NCBI RefSeq assembly: GCF_002343915.1
Contig: NZ_NETK01000001.1
Coordinates: 5,594,001-5,658,000 of the forward strand
Direction of reading: 5' to 3'
DNA length: 64,000 nt
DNA from: Nannocystis exedens
GTDB lineage: Bacteria > Myxococcota_A > Polyangia > Nannocystales > Nannocystaceae
Shown here: positions 30,742 to 39,245 of the stretch, in pieces
How the letters are laid out: every line of letters starts with the position of its first letter
Numbering within the stretch: position 1 is the stretch's first letter
Notes under the pieces: generated by a model
What the model saw: the letters and a program-made list of their open reading frames with translations, nothing else
Databases searched by the model: none
What the model was told of the DNA's origin: nothing
Translations under genes and position numbers: made by a program

Positions 30742-33225
30742 CTAGGGGACCGGGACCTTGAGCAGGGTGTAGTGGGCGTTCTCGTAGGCGACCTCGCTGC
30801 GGGCGCGGAGGTCGGCCGGGAGCGAGCTCTTGGCGCGGGCGCCGTGGCCTCCGGTGGTGATGATCCAGACGTTGCGGCCGTGACCGCGGTTGGCCTCGAT
30901 CAGCTCGGCCAGGGTCTCGCGGTCGGCCTCCTTCTGCACCCACACCGCCCCCTTCGTAAAGAAGGTCTCGCCGCGGTAGTAGAACCACCAGCTGGCCAGC
31001 GGGTCGTCGGGGCCGCGGTGGTCGTAGTAGTGGCGGATCGCCGAGCGCTGCGACCAGTGCTCCGACACCGCCGGCAGGTAGCTGTTGAGCGTGTAGTGCA
31101 GGGTGACGAAGCCCGCCAGCAGCATGGCGACCAGCGCGGCCCGCTGGCGCCGCGCGGCCCACAGCGCCAGGCCGAGCGCGAACGGCAGGGCGCAGGCGAC
31201 GAGGCCGGTGGTCTCGGGCGCGCCGTTGCGCCACATGTGATCGTAGAGGTAGGTCGTGAGGTGGGTGATCCACGCCGGCTCGACGATCGCGTCGCGCAGG
31301 ACCAGCGCCAGCAGGGCGGTGCCGAGGCCGGCCGCGGCCCACGCGAGCTTGCGGTCGCGCGCGGCCGGGGCCGGCTCGCTCAGCCACAGGCCCAGCAGCA
31401 GGGCCAGCGGCGGCAGGGCCGGCAGCAGGTAGTGATAATACTTGGTGACGCTGGTGGTCAGCAGCGCCAGGGTGGCGCAGAACCACAGCAGGGCGAACCG
31501 CCACAGCTCGGACGAGCTCGGGGCCGGCGCGTCGGCGATGGAGCTGGCCCGAGAGGCATGTCCCTGGGGACCTGTCGAATGCGACAGGTCGCCGGGGACG
31601 TGCTCGGAGGCGCCGTCGTCGCGCAGGCGGCGGGCGGCGGCCCACAGCGCGGCGGGCAGGGCGGCCGACCACGGCAGCGCGGCGACGCCGAGGGTGCGCA
31701 GGTAGTAGGCGAAGCCGCCGACGGCCTGGTCCTGCTCGCCGCTGCCGAAGCGGGCCAGGTTGTTGACGATGATCAGCTCGTTGAGCCACGAGTCGCCGCG
31801 GTAGATCCACATCGCGTGGTGCCACGGCAGCGAGGCCAGCGCGAACAGCAGGAGCCCCGTCAGCGGGCCGCAGCGCCACAGGTTGGCGACGGTCAGGCGA
31901 CCGCCGACCAGCAGGTGCAGCAGCACGAGCAGGCCGACGAGGCCGGGGCCGATCATGCCCTTGCCGACCAGCGAGACGCCGGCGGCGAGGTAGAGCACGC
32001 CCATCCACACCTGCGCGCGCGTGCGCCAGCGGAAGGTCCGCAGCAGCACCAGCAGGGCCACGGCGGCGTAGCCGAGCATGACGAGGTGGATCTTCACGAG
32101 CGTGCCGAAGTGCGGGACGCCGGGCTTCTTCACGAAGCGCGACACGCGAGCGACGGTGTGGTCGCTGCTGACGTGGAGGTCGAGGGCCGCGGTCGGGGCG
32201 ACCACCGCGAGCAGGAAGAGGAGGAAGAAGCCGAGGTAGGCGGCGTCCCACGGGATGGTCCAGCGCCCGACGGCGGCCATCCGGGCGCGCCAGCCGGTCG
32301 CGGCGCGCGGGAGATCGGACACCTCCCGCCGTCCGGCCGCGCGGGCCGCGGGGTCGGGCGAGGCTGTCGATGCGGACAGGTCGGCGCCGCCTGTCTCTCC
32401 GGACAGATCGGCAGCAAAAGCCGCGTCGGCGCGGGCCTGCGCCGGGTTCACGGCGCTCGCCCCCGCCGGACGCGCACCTGTACGCGCGGACAGCTCGCCG
32501 CGCGCGTCGGACGTCGCTGGCCGATGGACCATGTCCGAAGAGACATGACGGTTCGGCGCGTCGGCGGGGCCGGCGAAGCGGGCGCGGAGGCGGCGCGGGA
32601 GCAGGGTGACGAGGGCGCGGCGGCGGAGGGGCCGGTCCGGGCGCAGCCAGGCGAGGGCCCAGGCGGCCATGGCCAGGGTCACCGGGGCGACGAAGAACAT
32701 GTCGGTCAGCGCCTGCCGGCTCACGATCGCCCACTGCGGCATGGTGACGAGGGCGAGGGCGGTGTAAGAGCCGGCGCGCACCGGCTGGCCGGGGTCGGCC
32801 GGACGGGCGGCGGCGAGCAGGCGGGCGCAGGCCCAGCCGAGGAAGACCGCGCAGGCCAGGCCCGTGAGCATGCTCGGCAGGCGGATCGCCAGCTCCGGCC
32901 AGGGGGCGCGCACCATCTCGTCCGGCGCCGCACCGAGGCCGACGCCGAGCAGCTTCATGCTCAGCGCCATCAGCCAGAACGGCAGAGCCGGCTTGGACCA
33001 GAAGGTGTTCTCGGCGTTGCCGTCGGGGCCGACGCCGGGCTTCCACCAGAGGTCGAGCGGGTCGCTGCGCACGAGGATCTGCCGCGCCACCTCGCCGTAG
33101 TGGGTCTCCCACGGGTCCCACGGTCCGCAGGCGGCGATCGACCAGGCGCTGAGCGCGACGACGGCGAGGGCGGCGAGTGCGAACAGCGCCCAGGTCGGCG
33201 GGCGAAAGGCGGGTCCGAAGGCCAC
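30742..33225 (-). CDS. GT39-family (ArnT/PMT-like) membrane glycosyltransferase
   Basis: An 827-residue polytopic protein. It begins with a membrane helix followed by DPWETHYGEVARQI, the first periplasmic loop that carries catalytic acids in lipid-phosphate-dependent glycosyltransferases of family 39. About 12 membrane helices follow, including SWLNELIIVNNLARFGSG and TKYYHYLLPALPPLALLLG, then a soluble C-terminal domain. Acceptor and donor are unknown. Two inserts, at about residues 208-318 and 530-562, are hydrophilic, Ala/Ser/Pro-rich and built largely from dispersed palindromes. The core fold seems intact, so these are probably tolerated loop insertions. Confidence 0.85.
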   Translation of the reverse strand: MAFGPAFRPPTWALFALAALAVVALSAWSIAACGPWDPWETHYGEVARQILVRSDPLDLWWKPGVGPDGNAENTFWSKPALPFWLMALSMKLLGVGLGAAPDEMVRAPWPELAIRLPSMLTGLACAVFLGWACARLLAAARPADPGQPVRAGSYTALALVTMPQWAIVSRQALTDMFFVAPVTLAMAAWALAWLRPDRPLRRRALVTLLPRRLRARFAGPADAPNRHVSSDMVHRPATSDARGELSARTGARPAGASAVNPAQARADAAFAADLSGETGGADLSASTASPDPAARAAGRREVSDLPRAATGWRARMAAVGRWTIPWDAAYLGFFLLFLLAVVAPTAALDLHVSSDHTVARVSRFVKKPGVPHFGTLVKIHLVMLGYAAVALLVLLRTFRWRTRAQVWMGVLYLAAGVSLVGKGMIGPGLVGLLVLLHLLVGGRLTVANLWRCGPLTGLLLFALASLPWHHAMWIYRGDSWLNELIIVNNLARFGSGEQDQAVGGFAYYLRTLGVAALPWSAALPAALWAAARRLRDDGASEHVPGDLSHSTGPQGHASRASSIADAPAPSSSELWRFALLWFCATLALLTTSVTKYYHYLLPALPPLALLLGLWLSEPAPAARDRKLAWAAAGLGTALLALVLRDAIVEPAWITHLTTYLYDHMWRNGAPETTGLVACALPFALGLALWAARRQRAALVAMLLAGFVTLHYTLNSYLPAVSEHWSQRSAIRHYYDHRGPDDPLASWWFYYRGETFFTKGAVWVQKEADRETLAELIEANRGHGRNVWIITTGGHGARAKSSLPADLRARSEVAYENAHYTLLKVPVP
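31557..31589. repeat. palindrome pair in the second GT39 insert
   Basis: TGTCC-CTGG-GGACC (31557-31570) is followed by a perfect 8-bp hairpin, ACCTGTCG-AATG-CGACAGGT (31570-31589), encoding the loop residues GDLSHSTG. Confidence 0.7.
32364..32406. repeat. palindrome pair in the first GT39 insert
   Basis: CTGTC-GATGCG-GACAG and CTGTC-TCTCCG-GACAG lie 27 bp apart, both keeping GGACA at fixed distance from the left arm. They encode parts of the loop DLSGETGGADLSAS. Confidence 0.7.
32530..32547. repeat. palindrome variant in the first GT39 insert
   Basis: CATGTC, spacer CGAAGA, GACATG, in the loop segment HVSSDMVH. Confidence 0.65.
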
Positions 33226-33262
33226 GAGCGGGAGAGTCGTACCAAAGCCGCGGCCGCCGGTG

Positions 33263-33268
33263 TAGCCT
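33263..33268 (+). promoter_or_regulatory. candidate -10 box (TAGCCT)
   Basis: TAGCCT ends 7 bases before the GTG at 33276, the leaderless spacing seen at several other genes here. Confidence 0.35.
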
Positions 33269-33275
33269 GGCGCGC

Positions 33276-34247
33276 GTGTCGATGTCGGTCGAAGACGTGC
33301 GCGCCGCGGCGGAGCGCCTCGCCGGGAAGGTCGTGAGGACGCCGGTGCTGCGCTCGCCGGCCCTCGACGCGCTGGCCGGCGCCGAGCTGTGGCTCAAGGC
33401 GGAGTGCCTGCAGCGGATCGGGGCGTTCAAGGCGCGCGGGGCGCTGCACGCGGTGGGGCGCATGAGCCCCGAGACCCGCAGCCGCGGCGTGATCACCTAC
33501 AGCTCCGGCAACCACGCGCAGGCCGTGGCCCTGGCCGCGCGCGAGTTCGGGGTGCCGGCGACGATCGCCATGCCGGTCGACGCCCCGGCGGTCAAGGTCG
33601 CCGGCGTGCGCGCGCTCGGGGCCGAGATCGTGTTCGCCGGGACGACGTCGGACGAGCGGCGCGCGGCGGCGCTCGCCGTCCAGGAGCGCACCGGCGGGGC
33701 CATCGTCGACCCGTTCGACGACCCCGACATCATCGCCGGCCAGGGCACGGCGACGCTCGAGCTGGTCGAGGAGGCCCTGGCCCGCGGGTCGAAGCTCGAC
33801 GCGATCGTCGTGCCGGTCGGCGGCGGCGGCCTCATCGCCGGCGCCTGCCTGGTGGCCGAGGCCGCCGACATCGCGGTCTACAGCGCCGAGCCCGGCACCT
33901 GCAACGCTCTGGCCCAGAGCCTCCGCGCCGGCGCGCGCGTGCCGGTCCCGCCGGGGCCGACCCTGGCAGACGGGCTGAGGCCGGTCCGCGTCGGCGAGCA
34001 GAACTTCGACATCGCCCGCCGGGCGGTCCGTGGCAGCTTCGAGGTCGACGACGACGCCCTCGGGCGCGCGCTGGTGGCCCTGCTGCTGCACGCCAAGGTC
34101 CTGGTCGAGCCGTCCGGCGCGGCCGGGCTGGCCGCCGCGCTGTCCGGGGCGCTGCGCGGGCGCCGGGTCGGGGTGCTCCTGTCGGGCGGCAACGTCGAGC
34201 CGGCCCTGGTGGCGGCGCTGATCGGCCGCCACGCGGGGGCGGTGTGA
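33276..34247 (+). CDS. PLP-dependent threonine/serine dehydratase-like enzyme
   Basis: A 323-residue fold-type II PLP enzyme. The Schiff-base lysine is in GAFKARGA, the substrate loop is SSGNHAQAVA and the phosphate loop is VGGGGLIAG. It lacks the C-terminal ACT-like regulatory domain of biosynthetic IlvA, so it is closer to catabolic threonine dehydratases or serine racemases; the exact substrate is undetermined. The start is GTG with an ATG two codons later; the upstream -10 candidate fits the GTG. Confidence 0.88.
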   Translation: MSMSVEDVRAAAERLAGKVVRTPVLRSPALDALAGAELWLKAECLQRIGAFKARGALHAVGRMSPETRSRGVITYSSGNHAQAVALAAREFGVPATIAMPVDAPAVKVAGVRALGAEIVFAGTTSDERRAAALAVQERTGGAIVDPFDDPDIIAGQGTATLELVEEALARGSKLDAIVVPVGGGGLIAGACLVAEAADIAVYSAEPGTCNALAQSLRAGARVPVPPGPTLADGLRPVRVGEQNFDIARRAVRGSFEVDDDALGRALVALLLHAKVLVEPSGAAGLAAALSGALRGRRVGVLLSGGNVEPALVAALIGRHAGAV

Positions 34248-34250
34248 ACT

Positions 34251-34325
34251 TCGGGACAGGTCATGAAGGACATGGCTCCGAGGACAATGTTTAAGAAGAC
34301 ATGCCTCTGGGGGCATGTCCTTTTG
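34251..34325. repeat. palindrome cluster over a lipoprotein start
   Basis: Several half-sites (GGGACAGG, GGACATGG, GGACAATG) precede a perfect 8-bp hairpin, GACATGCC-TCTGGG-GGCATGTC (34298-34319), that overlaps the signal peptide of the 34287 gene. Confidence 0.7.
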
Positions 34326-35546
34326 TGCAGCCTCGCGTGCGGGCGCCCGGCCGAGCAGGCGCGGCCGCGCGCGGCGACGCCGGAGCAGCCGGCGCCGAGC
34401 GAGGCGAAGGAGGCGCCCCCGCCCGCGCCGACGCCGGCGGAGCTGGCGGCCGAGGAGGCGCGCCGGGCCGAGGCCGCCGCCCATCGGGTGGTGTTCGCCG
34501 ACCGGATCACCTTCGGGTACGTGCTGCTGCTACCCGGCCCGCCGGGGCCGGCCCCGACGCGCGAGGAGCTGCAGGCGATCGTGCGCCGCATGTTCGCCGA
34601 GAGCATCGACGACCCGGAGGTCGCGCTGCTGCTCGACCTGGTGGCCACGCCGCCGCGCGCGGACATGAGCGCGCTGCGCAGCCCGGACCCGGCTGTCCCG
34701 AAGGCCAGCGAGGAGCAGCCGCTCGACCCGGAGGCGGCGGCCCGGGTCTGGGCCACCTCCGACCTGCTGGGGCTGGAGATCGAGGCGCTGCCGGCCGCGG
34801 CGGTCGAGCCGAAGCTGCTCGCCGACCCCGAGCTGACGCGGACGCTCGAGCCCGAGGAGCGGGCCAGCCTGCCCGAGCGCACCCAGCTGGTGATGCTGCG
34901 CGCGCTGTATCGCAACCAGAGCGGCGTCCGCGGGCTTCGGCTTCTGCAGGCGCTGGTCAGGGCGGTGGCGGCCGACACCGGCGCGCTCGTCCACGACCCC
35001 GACACGCTCGAGACCGTCGGGCCGGCGGCGTTCGCCGCGCGCCGGCTGCAGGCCAGCCTCGGCAACGTCGCCGACCAGGTCGTCGTGGTCCCGTTCGTCG
35101 ACCCGCGCCAGCCCGAGGCGGTGCGCCTCACGACCCGCGGGATGCGGCGCTTCGGCAGCGTCGACCTCGAGCTCGACGGGCTGTCGCGCGACCTGCCGGC
35201 GCTGCAGCAGGCGACCTACTTCCTGCACGGGCTCGGCCTGGTGATGGTGCGGCTGGGAGAATTCGACCGCTCGGGCTTCGCCGTCGAGGCCCCGGAGGTC
35301 ATCGGGCTGCACTATCGCGACTGCGTCGACGCCTACGGCGGCCAGGTCGCGCTGCCGCGGTGCACCGCGTGTCCGGAAGAGGTGGAGATCCACCTCGTCG
35401 AGCGCCCGGCCGAACCGCATGACCCACCCGGACACGTGGTCGCGCGGGTCGTCGCGCCGCAGGCGATCAGCGGCCGCTCCGACTACGATCACATCGCATG
35501 GATCCGCGCCGCCCTCGACCGGGTGCTCGGACGGCCCGCGACTTGA
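34287..35546 (+). CDS. lipoprotein of unknown function
   Basis: A 419-residue protein with a lipoprotein signal (HVLLCSLAC), an Ala/Pro/Glu-rich linker (about 25-65) and a soluble domain without recognised motifs. That domain has paired cysteines near the C terminus (LPRCTACPEEVEIHL). The start codon and signal peptide lie in a dense palindrome cluster (34251-34325). The hairpin GACATGCC/GGCATGTC covers codons 4-11, so the 5' end of the mRNA would be structured. An upstream in-frame ATG at 34263 is possible. Confidence 0.7.
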   Translation: MFKKTCLWGHVLLCSLACGRPAEQARPRAATPEQPAPSEAKEAPPPAPTPAELAAEEARRAEAAAHRVVFADRITFGYVLLLPGPPGPAPTREELQAIVRRMFAESIDDPEVALLLDLVATPPRADMSALRSPDPAVPKASEEQPLDPEAAARVWATSDLLGLEIEALPAAAVEPKLLADPELTRTLEPEERASLPERTQLVMLRALYRNQSGVRGLRLLQALVRAVAADTGALVHDPDTLETVGPAAFAARRLQASLGNVADQVVVVPFVDPRQPEAVRLTTRGMRRFGSVDLELDGLSRDLPALQQATYFLHGLGLVMVRLGEFDRSGFAVEAPEVIGLHYRDCVDAYGGQVALPRCTACPEEVEIHLVERPAEPHDPPGHVVARVVAPQAISGRSDYDHIAWIRAALDRVLGRPAT

Positions 35547-35590
35547 CGCCGGTCTGCGCTCGCCGGGGCCGGTCGGGTGGCTGCCGCGGG

Positions 35591-35660
35591 TTGGCGCGTC
35601 GCAGCCAGGCCCGATATACTGAACTCGGGCCGAGTTCGGCCTCTTGAGTTCAAGCTTGCG
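35591..35660 (+). promoter_or_regulatory. promoter with inverted repeats upstream of the vWA lipoprotein
   Basis: TTGGCG (35591-35596), an 18-bp spacer and TATACT (35615-35620) form a plausible promoter, starting transcription near 35627. An inverted repeat, GAACTCG-GGC-CGAGTTC (about 35621-35637), covers the start site, and a smaller dyad, CTTGA-GT-TCAAG, follows at about 35643. This suggests repressor control or a structured leader. Confidence 0.5.
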
Positions 35661-35748
35661 CTTCCGAAAGCCCCCACGGGGCCTCGGACGGGCCCCCGGG
35701 CCCCGGGCCTCGGCCCCCCCACTGAATTACTCCTTGTCTGAGGTCGCC

Positions 35749-37488
35749 ATGTCCTCTCTTCGCGGGTCCCCCCCTGCGTGCTCGCCAACCCCTGCCGCCG
35801 CTGTCGTTCGCCCCGCGGACGCAGCTCGCACCGACGATGCACCGCGAGCGCGGTCGTGGCGGGGAGGCCTCGGCGCCGCGCTGGGGCTGTGGGCGCTGAT
35901 GGTCGGGTGCTCGTCGGCCGCCAACCTCGACGGCGGCCAGGCCGGCGAGACCGACAGCGACGCGCTCGGCGGGTTCGCGTCGGGTGAATCGCTGTCCGCC
36001 TCGCAGGGCGACTCCGGCACCGAGGGCACGTCGGAGGTGTCCGGCGGCTCTTTCACGACCGGCGGCGACGACCCCGGACCCGCGACGACCTCGAGCTCCG
36101 GCGAACTGCCGGCCCCGCCCTCCGACGAGCCGGCGCCGAGCGACGAGAAAGACCCGCAGAACGTCCCCGAAGCGGACCTGTGCGGCGGCGACCAGGTCAC
36201 CGCGTGGCGGCTGGCGGCGCGCGACCCCGACGCGATGTCGTCGCCGGCCCACGCGCGCGAGGCGATGCTCGGGCCGTGGCCGTCGCTGACCAGCGTGGCG
36301 ATCCGCCCGTGGGAGTTCCTCAACTACTACACGTTCGCCTACCCGCTGGCCCCGCCCGGGGAGCTTCTCGCGGGGGCCCAGCTGCGCGCGAGCAAGGATG
36401 ACCTCGGGGACATGTTCGAGTTGCAGGTGGCGATCCGCGGCCCCGAGCTCGCCGAGGCCGACCGCCCGCCGGTCCACTTGACCCTCGCGCTCGACAACTC
36501 GGGCTCGATGGAGGGCAAGGCGCTCGAGCTGCTGAAGACCGCCGGCCACGTGCTGGCAGGCAAGCTGCGCGCCGGCGACACGGTCGCGGTGGTCAGCTGG
36601 AACCAGGCCGACGCGCCGCTGCTGCCGGCGACGATGGTCGCCGGCCCGAACGACCCCAAGCTGCTCGCGGCGATCGACGGGTTCACCGTCGGCGGCTCGG
36701 CCGAGCTGACGCAGGCCCTCAGCGCCGGCTACGCGCAGGCCGACATGGCGTATGTCCCAAAGGACATCAACCGCCTGATCCTGATCAGCGACGGCGGCGC
36801 GACCGCGACCCAGGACGACCTCGAAGAGATGGCCAAGCGCGCCGGCGACGTCGCGTACAAGACGGGCGTCCACGCGATCGGCGTCGGCGTCGGTGACCCC
36901 GGCCTCTACCGCAGCGGCCTCATCGACGCCATCGGCGTGGCCGGCGCGGGGCCGTCGATCTACGTCGGCAGCACCGAGGCGGCCGAGATCCAGCTCGGCA
37001 AGCGCTTCCTCAGCCTGGTCGGCCTGACCGCCTCGACGGTCGACGTCCGCGTGACGCTGCCGCCGGGCCTCCAGCTCGAGCCCGCGTCGGCGCCCGACGC
37101 CGAGGCGGTCGGCCAGGACCACGTCACCGCGGCACCCACCGACAACTCGGTGGTCCACCGCCGCCTGCGCCCGTGCGTCGCCGACCTCGACATGAACGGG
37201 GTGCTCGAGGTCGAGATCCGCTGGGCCGACGCGGTCTCCGGCGAGCCGAAGCAGACCGTGGCCCAGTGGAAGCTGACCGAGCTGCTGTCCGGCGAGACGG
37301 CCTGGCTGCAGAAAGGCGAGGCGGTGCTGGCGTACGCGGCGGCGCTGCGGGCGATCCAGTACTACGCCGGCGACACCCTGGCGATCGAGCAGGCGTGGGA
37401 GCGGCTCGAGGCGGCGAAGAAGGCGCTGCCCGACGATCCCGAGCTGGCGGAGATCGGACAGGTGCTCGCGGCCCTGCAAGAGCCGTAG
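35749..37488 (+). CDS. vWA-domain lipoprotein (YfbK-like)
   Basis: A 579-residue lipoprotein (signal near LWALMVGC, preceded by a long basic N terminus). A Gly/Ser/Thr/Glu-rich tether runs from about 65 to 145. An N-terminal domain with IRPWEFLNYYTFAYP, typical of the YfbK family, comes next. A von Willebrand A domain follows with the MIDAS motif DNSGSM (about 250-255) and a second MIDAS segment, VGGSAELTQAL. The C-terminal region resembles DUF3520. It probably displays a metal-dependent adhesion domain on the cell surface or in the periplasm. An exact palindrome (36753) encodes YVPKDI within the vWA domain. Confidence 0.88.
   Translation: MSSLRGSPPACSPTPAAAVVRPADAARTDDAPRARSWRGGLGAALGLWALMVGCSSAANLDGGQAGETDSDALGGFASGESLSASQGDSGTEGTSEVSGGSFTTGGDDPGPATTSSSGELPAPPSDEPAPSDEKDPQNVPEADLCGGDQVTAWRLAARDPDAMSSPAHAREAMLGPWPSLTSVAIRPWEFLNYYTFAYPLAPPGELLAGAQLRASKDDLGDMFELQVAIRGPELAEADRPPVHLTLALDNSGSMEGKALELLKTAGHVLAGKLRAGDTVAVVSWNQADAPLLPATMVAGPNDPKLLAAIDGFTVGGSAELTQALSAGYAQADMAYVPKDINRLILISDGGATATQDDLEEMAKRAGDVAYKTGVHAIGVGVGDPGLYRSGLIDAIGVAGAGPSIYVGSTEAAEIQLGKRFLSLVGLTASTVDVRVTLPPGLQLEPASAPDAEAVGQDHVTAAPTDNSVVHRRLRPCVADLDMNGVLEVEIRWADAVSGEPKQTVAQWKLTELLSGETAWLQKGEAVLAYAAALRAIQYYAGDTLAIEQAWERLEAAKKALPDDPELAEIGQVLAALQEP
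36753..36766. repeat. dispersed palindrome, exact core, in vWA coding sequence
   Basis: TGTCC-CAAA-GGACA, six-base arms with flanking A/T, read as Val-Pro-Lys-Asp. Confidence 0.85.
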
Positions 37489-37494
37489 TAGGAT
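37489..37494 (+). promoter_or_regulatory. candidate -10 box (TAGGAT) for orn
   Basis: TAGGAT overlaps the stop of the vWA gene and ends 9 bases before the ATG at 37504. Confidence 0.3.
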
Positions 37495-37503
37495 CGCGCG
37501 GCC

Positions 37504-38040
37504 ATGGACGCCGCGCCCCCGCTCGTGTGGATCGACCTCGAGATGTCGGGCCTCGACCCCGACCACTGCCAGATCCTCGAGATCGCCGCGATCGTCACCG
37601 ACGGCGACCTCAACATCGTCGCCGAGGGCCCCGACCTCGTGATCCACCAGCCCGACGCGGTGCTCGACGCGATGGACGAGTGGTGCACGCGCCAGCACGG
37701 GAACAGCGGGCTGACCGCGGCGGTCAAGGCGTCGACGGTGTCGCTGGCCGAGGCCGAGGCGCAGGTGCTCGAGCTGGTCCGCCGCCACTGCCCGCCCGGC
37801 AAGTCGCCGCTGTGCGGCAACTCGATCGGCCACGACCGCCGGTTCCTGATCCGCTACATGCCCGCGCTCGCCGGCCACCTCAGCTACCGCAACATCGACG
37901 TGTCGTCAGTCAAGGAGCTGGTCCGCCGCTGGTACCCCACCGTCAGCGCGCCGGCCAAGCGCGAGACCCACCGCGCGCTCGACGACATCCGCGAGTCGAT
38001 CGCCGAGCTCCGCTTCTACCGCGAAAACGTGTTCCGCTGA
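37504..38040 (+). CDS. orn: oligoribonuclease
   Basis: A 178-residue DEDDh exonuclease that degrades 2-5-nt RNAs and pGpG. WIDLEMSGLDP carries the first Asp and Glu (Asp11, Glu13), GHDRRFL the third acid and HRALDDI the catalytic histidine and last Asp. The length is typical of Orn. A -10-like box (37489) sits across the upstream stop codon, so it may have its own promoter. Confidence 0.95.
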   Translation: MDAAPPLVWIDLEMSGLDPDHCQILEIAAIVTDGDLNIVAEGPDLVIHQPDAVLDAMDEWCTRQHGNSGLTAAVKASTVSLAEAEAQVLELVRRHCPPGKSPLCGNSIGHDRRFLIRYMPALAGHLSYRNIDVSSVKELVRRWYPTVSAPAKRETHRALDDIRESIAELRFYRENVFR

Positions 38041-38045
38041 GGCGC

Positions 38046-39236
38046 ATGCGCACGGCGGGGTTCAAGCTCCACTACTTCCTGCTGTACGCGGTGGTCGGGG
38101 CGTACCTGCCCTATGTGCCAGTGTTCTTGGGACATGATTTGAAGTTACCGGACAGCCAGATCGGCTGGATCACCGGGGCGTACGGGCTCGCCGTCCTGCT
38201 CGCGCCGCCGGTGATGGCGGCGCTGGCCGACCGCAAGGTCCCCGGCCGCACGCTGGTGGCCGTCGGTTACTCGCTGTCGTGCGCGGTGCTGCTGGTGTTC
38301 GCGTGGGCCGACGGGTTCACGGCGCCGCTCTTGCTGTCGGCGGCGTTCGGGCTGGCCTACACGCCGATGACGCCGCTGCTCGACGCGCTCGCGTTCACCG
38401 AGATGGCCCGTGCGCGGGCGACCGGGGCGACGGCGCCGAACTACGGGGCGCTGCGCGTGTGGGGCAGCCTCGGCTTCATGGCGCCGGCGTTCGTGCTGTT
38501 CGCGCTGATGCACTCGGGCCTCGCGGGCGGCCGCGCGGCGATGCTGACGGGCGCGGCCGCGGCGGCGCTGGCGGTCGTGTGCGCGCCGCTCCTGCCGCGC
38601 GTGGTGCCCGAGCCGCGCAGCGGGGCGACGGTGCCGACGGCGGCGGCGTGGGCCGAGCTGCGGCGGCCGTCGACGTTCGCGCTGGTCGGGCCGCTGGTGC
38701 TGCTGTTCGTGTCGATCAGCGTGTTCTACGCGTTCTACCCGCGGCTGGTGGTCGAGGTGGGGATCGATCCGGCATGGGTCGGCCTGGCGTCGAACCTCGG
38801 GGTGCTGTCCGAGCTGCCGTGGCTGTTCCTGGCCCCGGCGATCCTCCGCCGCGCGAGCGTGCGCTCGCTGATGCTGTTCGGCGCGGCCTGCATGACCGCA
38901 CGCATGGCGCTGCTCGCCACCGTCGCCACGCCGGCGACGGTGCTGGCGACGCAGGTGCTGCACGGCCCGGTGGTGATGAGCCTGTACCTGCTGCCGCCGA
39001 TGGTGCTCGACCACAAGGCGACGCCCGACTTTCGCAACTCGGTGCAGGGGCTGTACGCGGCGCTGTGCTACGGCGCGGCGCGCTTCATCGGCTCGGGCGC
39101 GGGCGGGCACGCGGCGGAGTTCGGGCTGCAGTGGGCCTTCGTGCTCGCGGCCGCGTTCGCGCTCGCTGCCGCGCTGTGGCTGTGGCTGTCCTGGCGCGAT
39201 CCCGCGGTCGAGACGGCGCTGCGCGGCCCGCGGTAA
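38046..39236 (+). CDS. MFS transporter (LacY / nucleoside-permease-like)
   Basis: A 396-residue transporter with 12 predicted helices, of the MFS_1-like group related to phenylpropionate and nucleoside permeases. The N-terminal FKLHYFLLYAVVGAYLPY and the loop ALADRKVPGR between helices 2 and 3 are characteristic. The substrate is unknown. The ATG lies 5 bases after the orn stop, so the genes are probably co-transcribed. Confidence 0.85.
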   Translation: MRTAGFKLHYFLLYAVVGAYLPYVPVFLGHDLKLPDSQIGWITGAYGLAVLLAPPVMAALADRKVPGRTLVAVGYSLSCAVLLVFAWADGFTAPLLLSAAFGLAYTPMTPLLDALAFTEMARARATGATAPNYGALRVWGSLGFMAPAFVLFALMHSGLAGGRAAMLTGAAAAALAVVCAPLLPRVVPEPRSGATVPTAAAWAELRRPSTFALVGPLVLLFVSISVFYAFYPRLVVEVGIDPAWVGLASNLGVLSELPWLFLAPAILRRASVRSLMLFGAACMTARMALLATVATPATVLATQVLHGPVVMSLYLLPPMVLDHKATPDFRNSVQGLYAALCYGAARFIGSGAGGHAAEFGLQWAFVLAAAFALAAALWLWLSWRDPAVETALRGPR

Positions 39237-39239
39237 GCT
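39234..39239 (+). promoter_or_regulatory. candidate -10 box (TAAGCT)
   Basis: TAAGCT contains the TAA stop of the MFS gene and ends 6 bases before the ATG at 39246. Confidence 0.3.
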
Positions 39240-39245
39240 GCGTCG

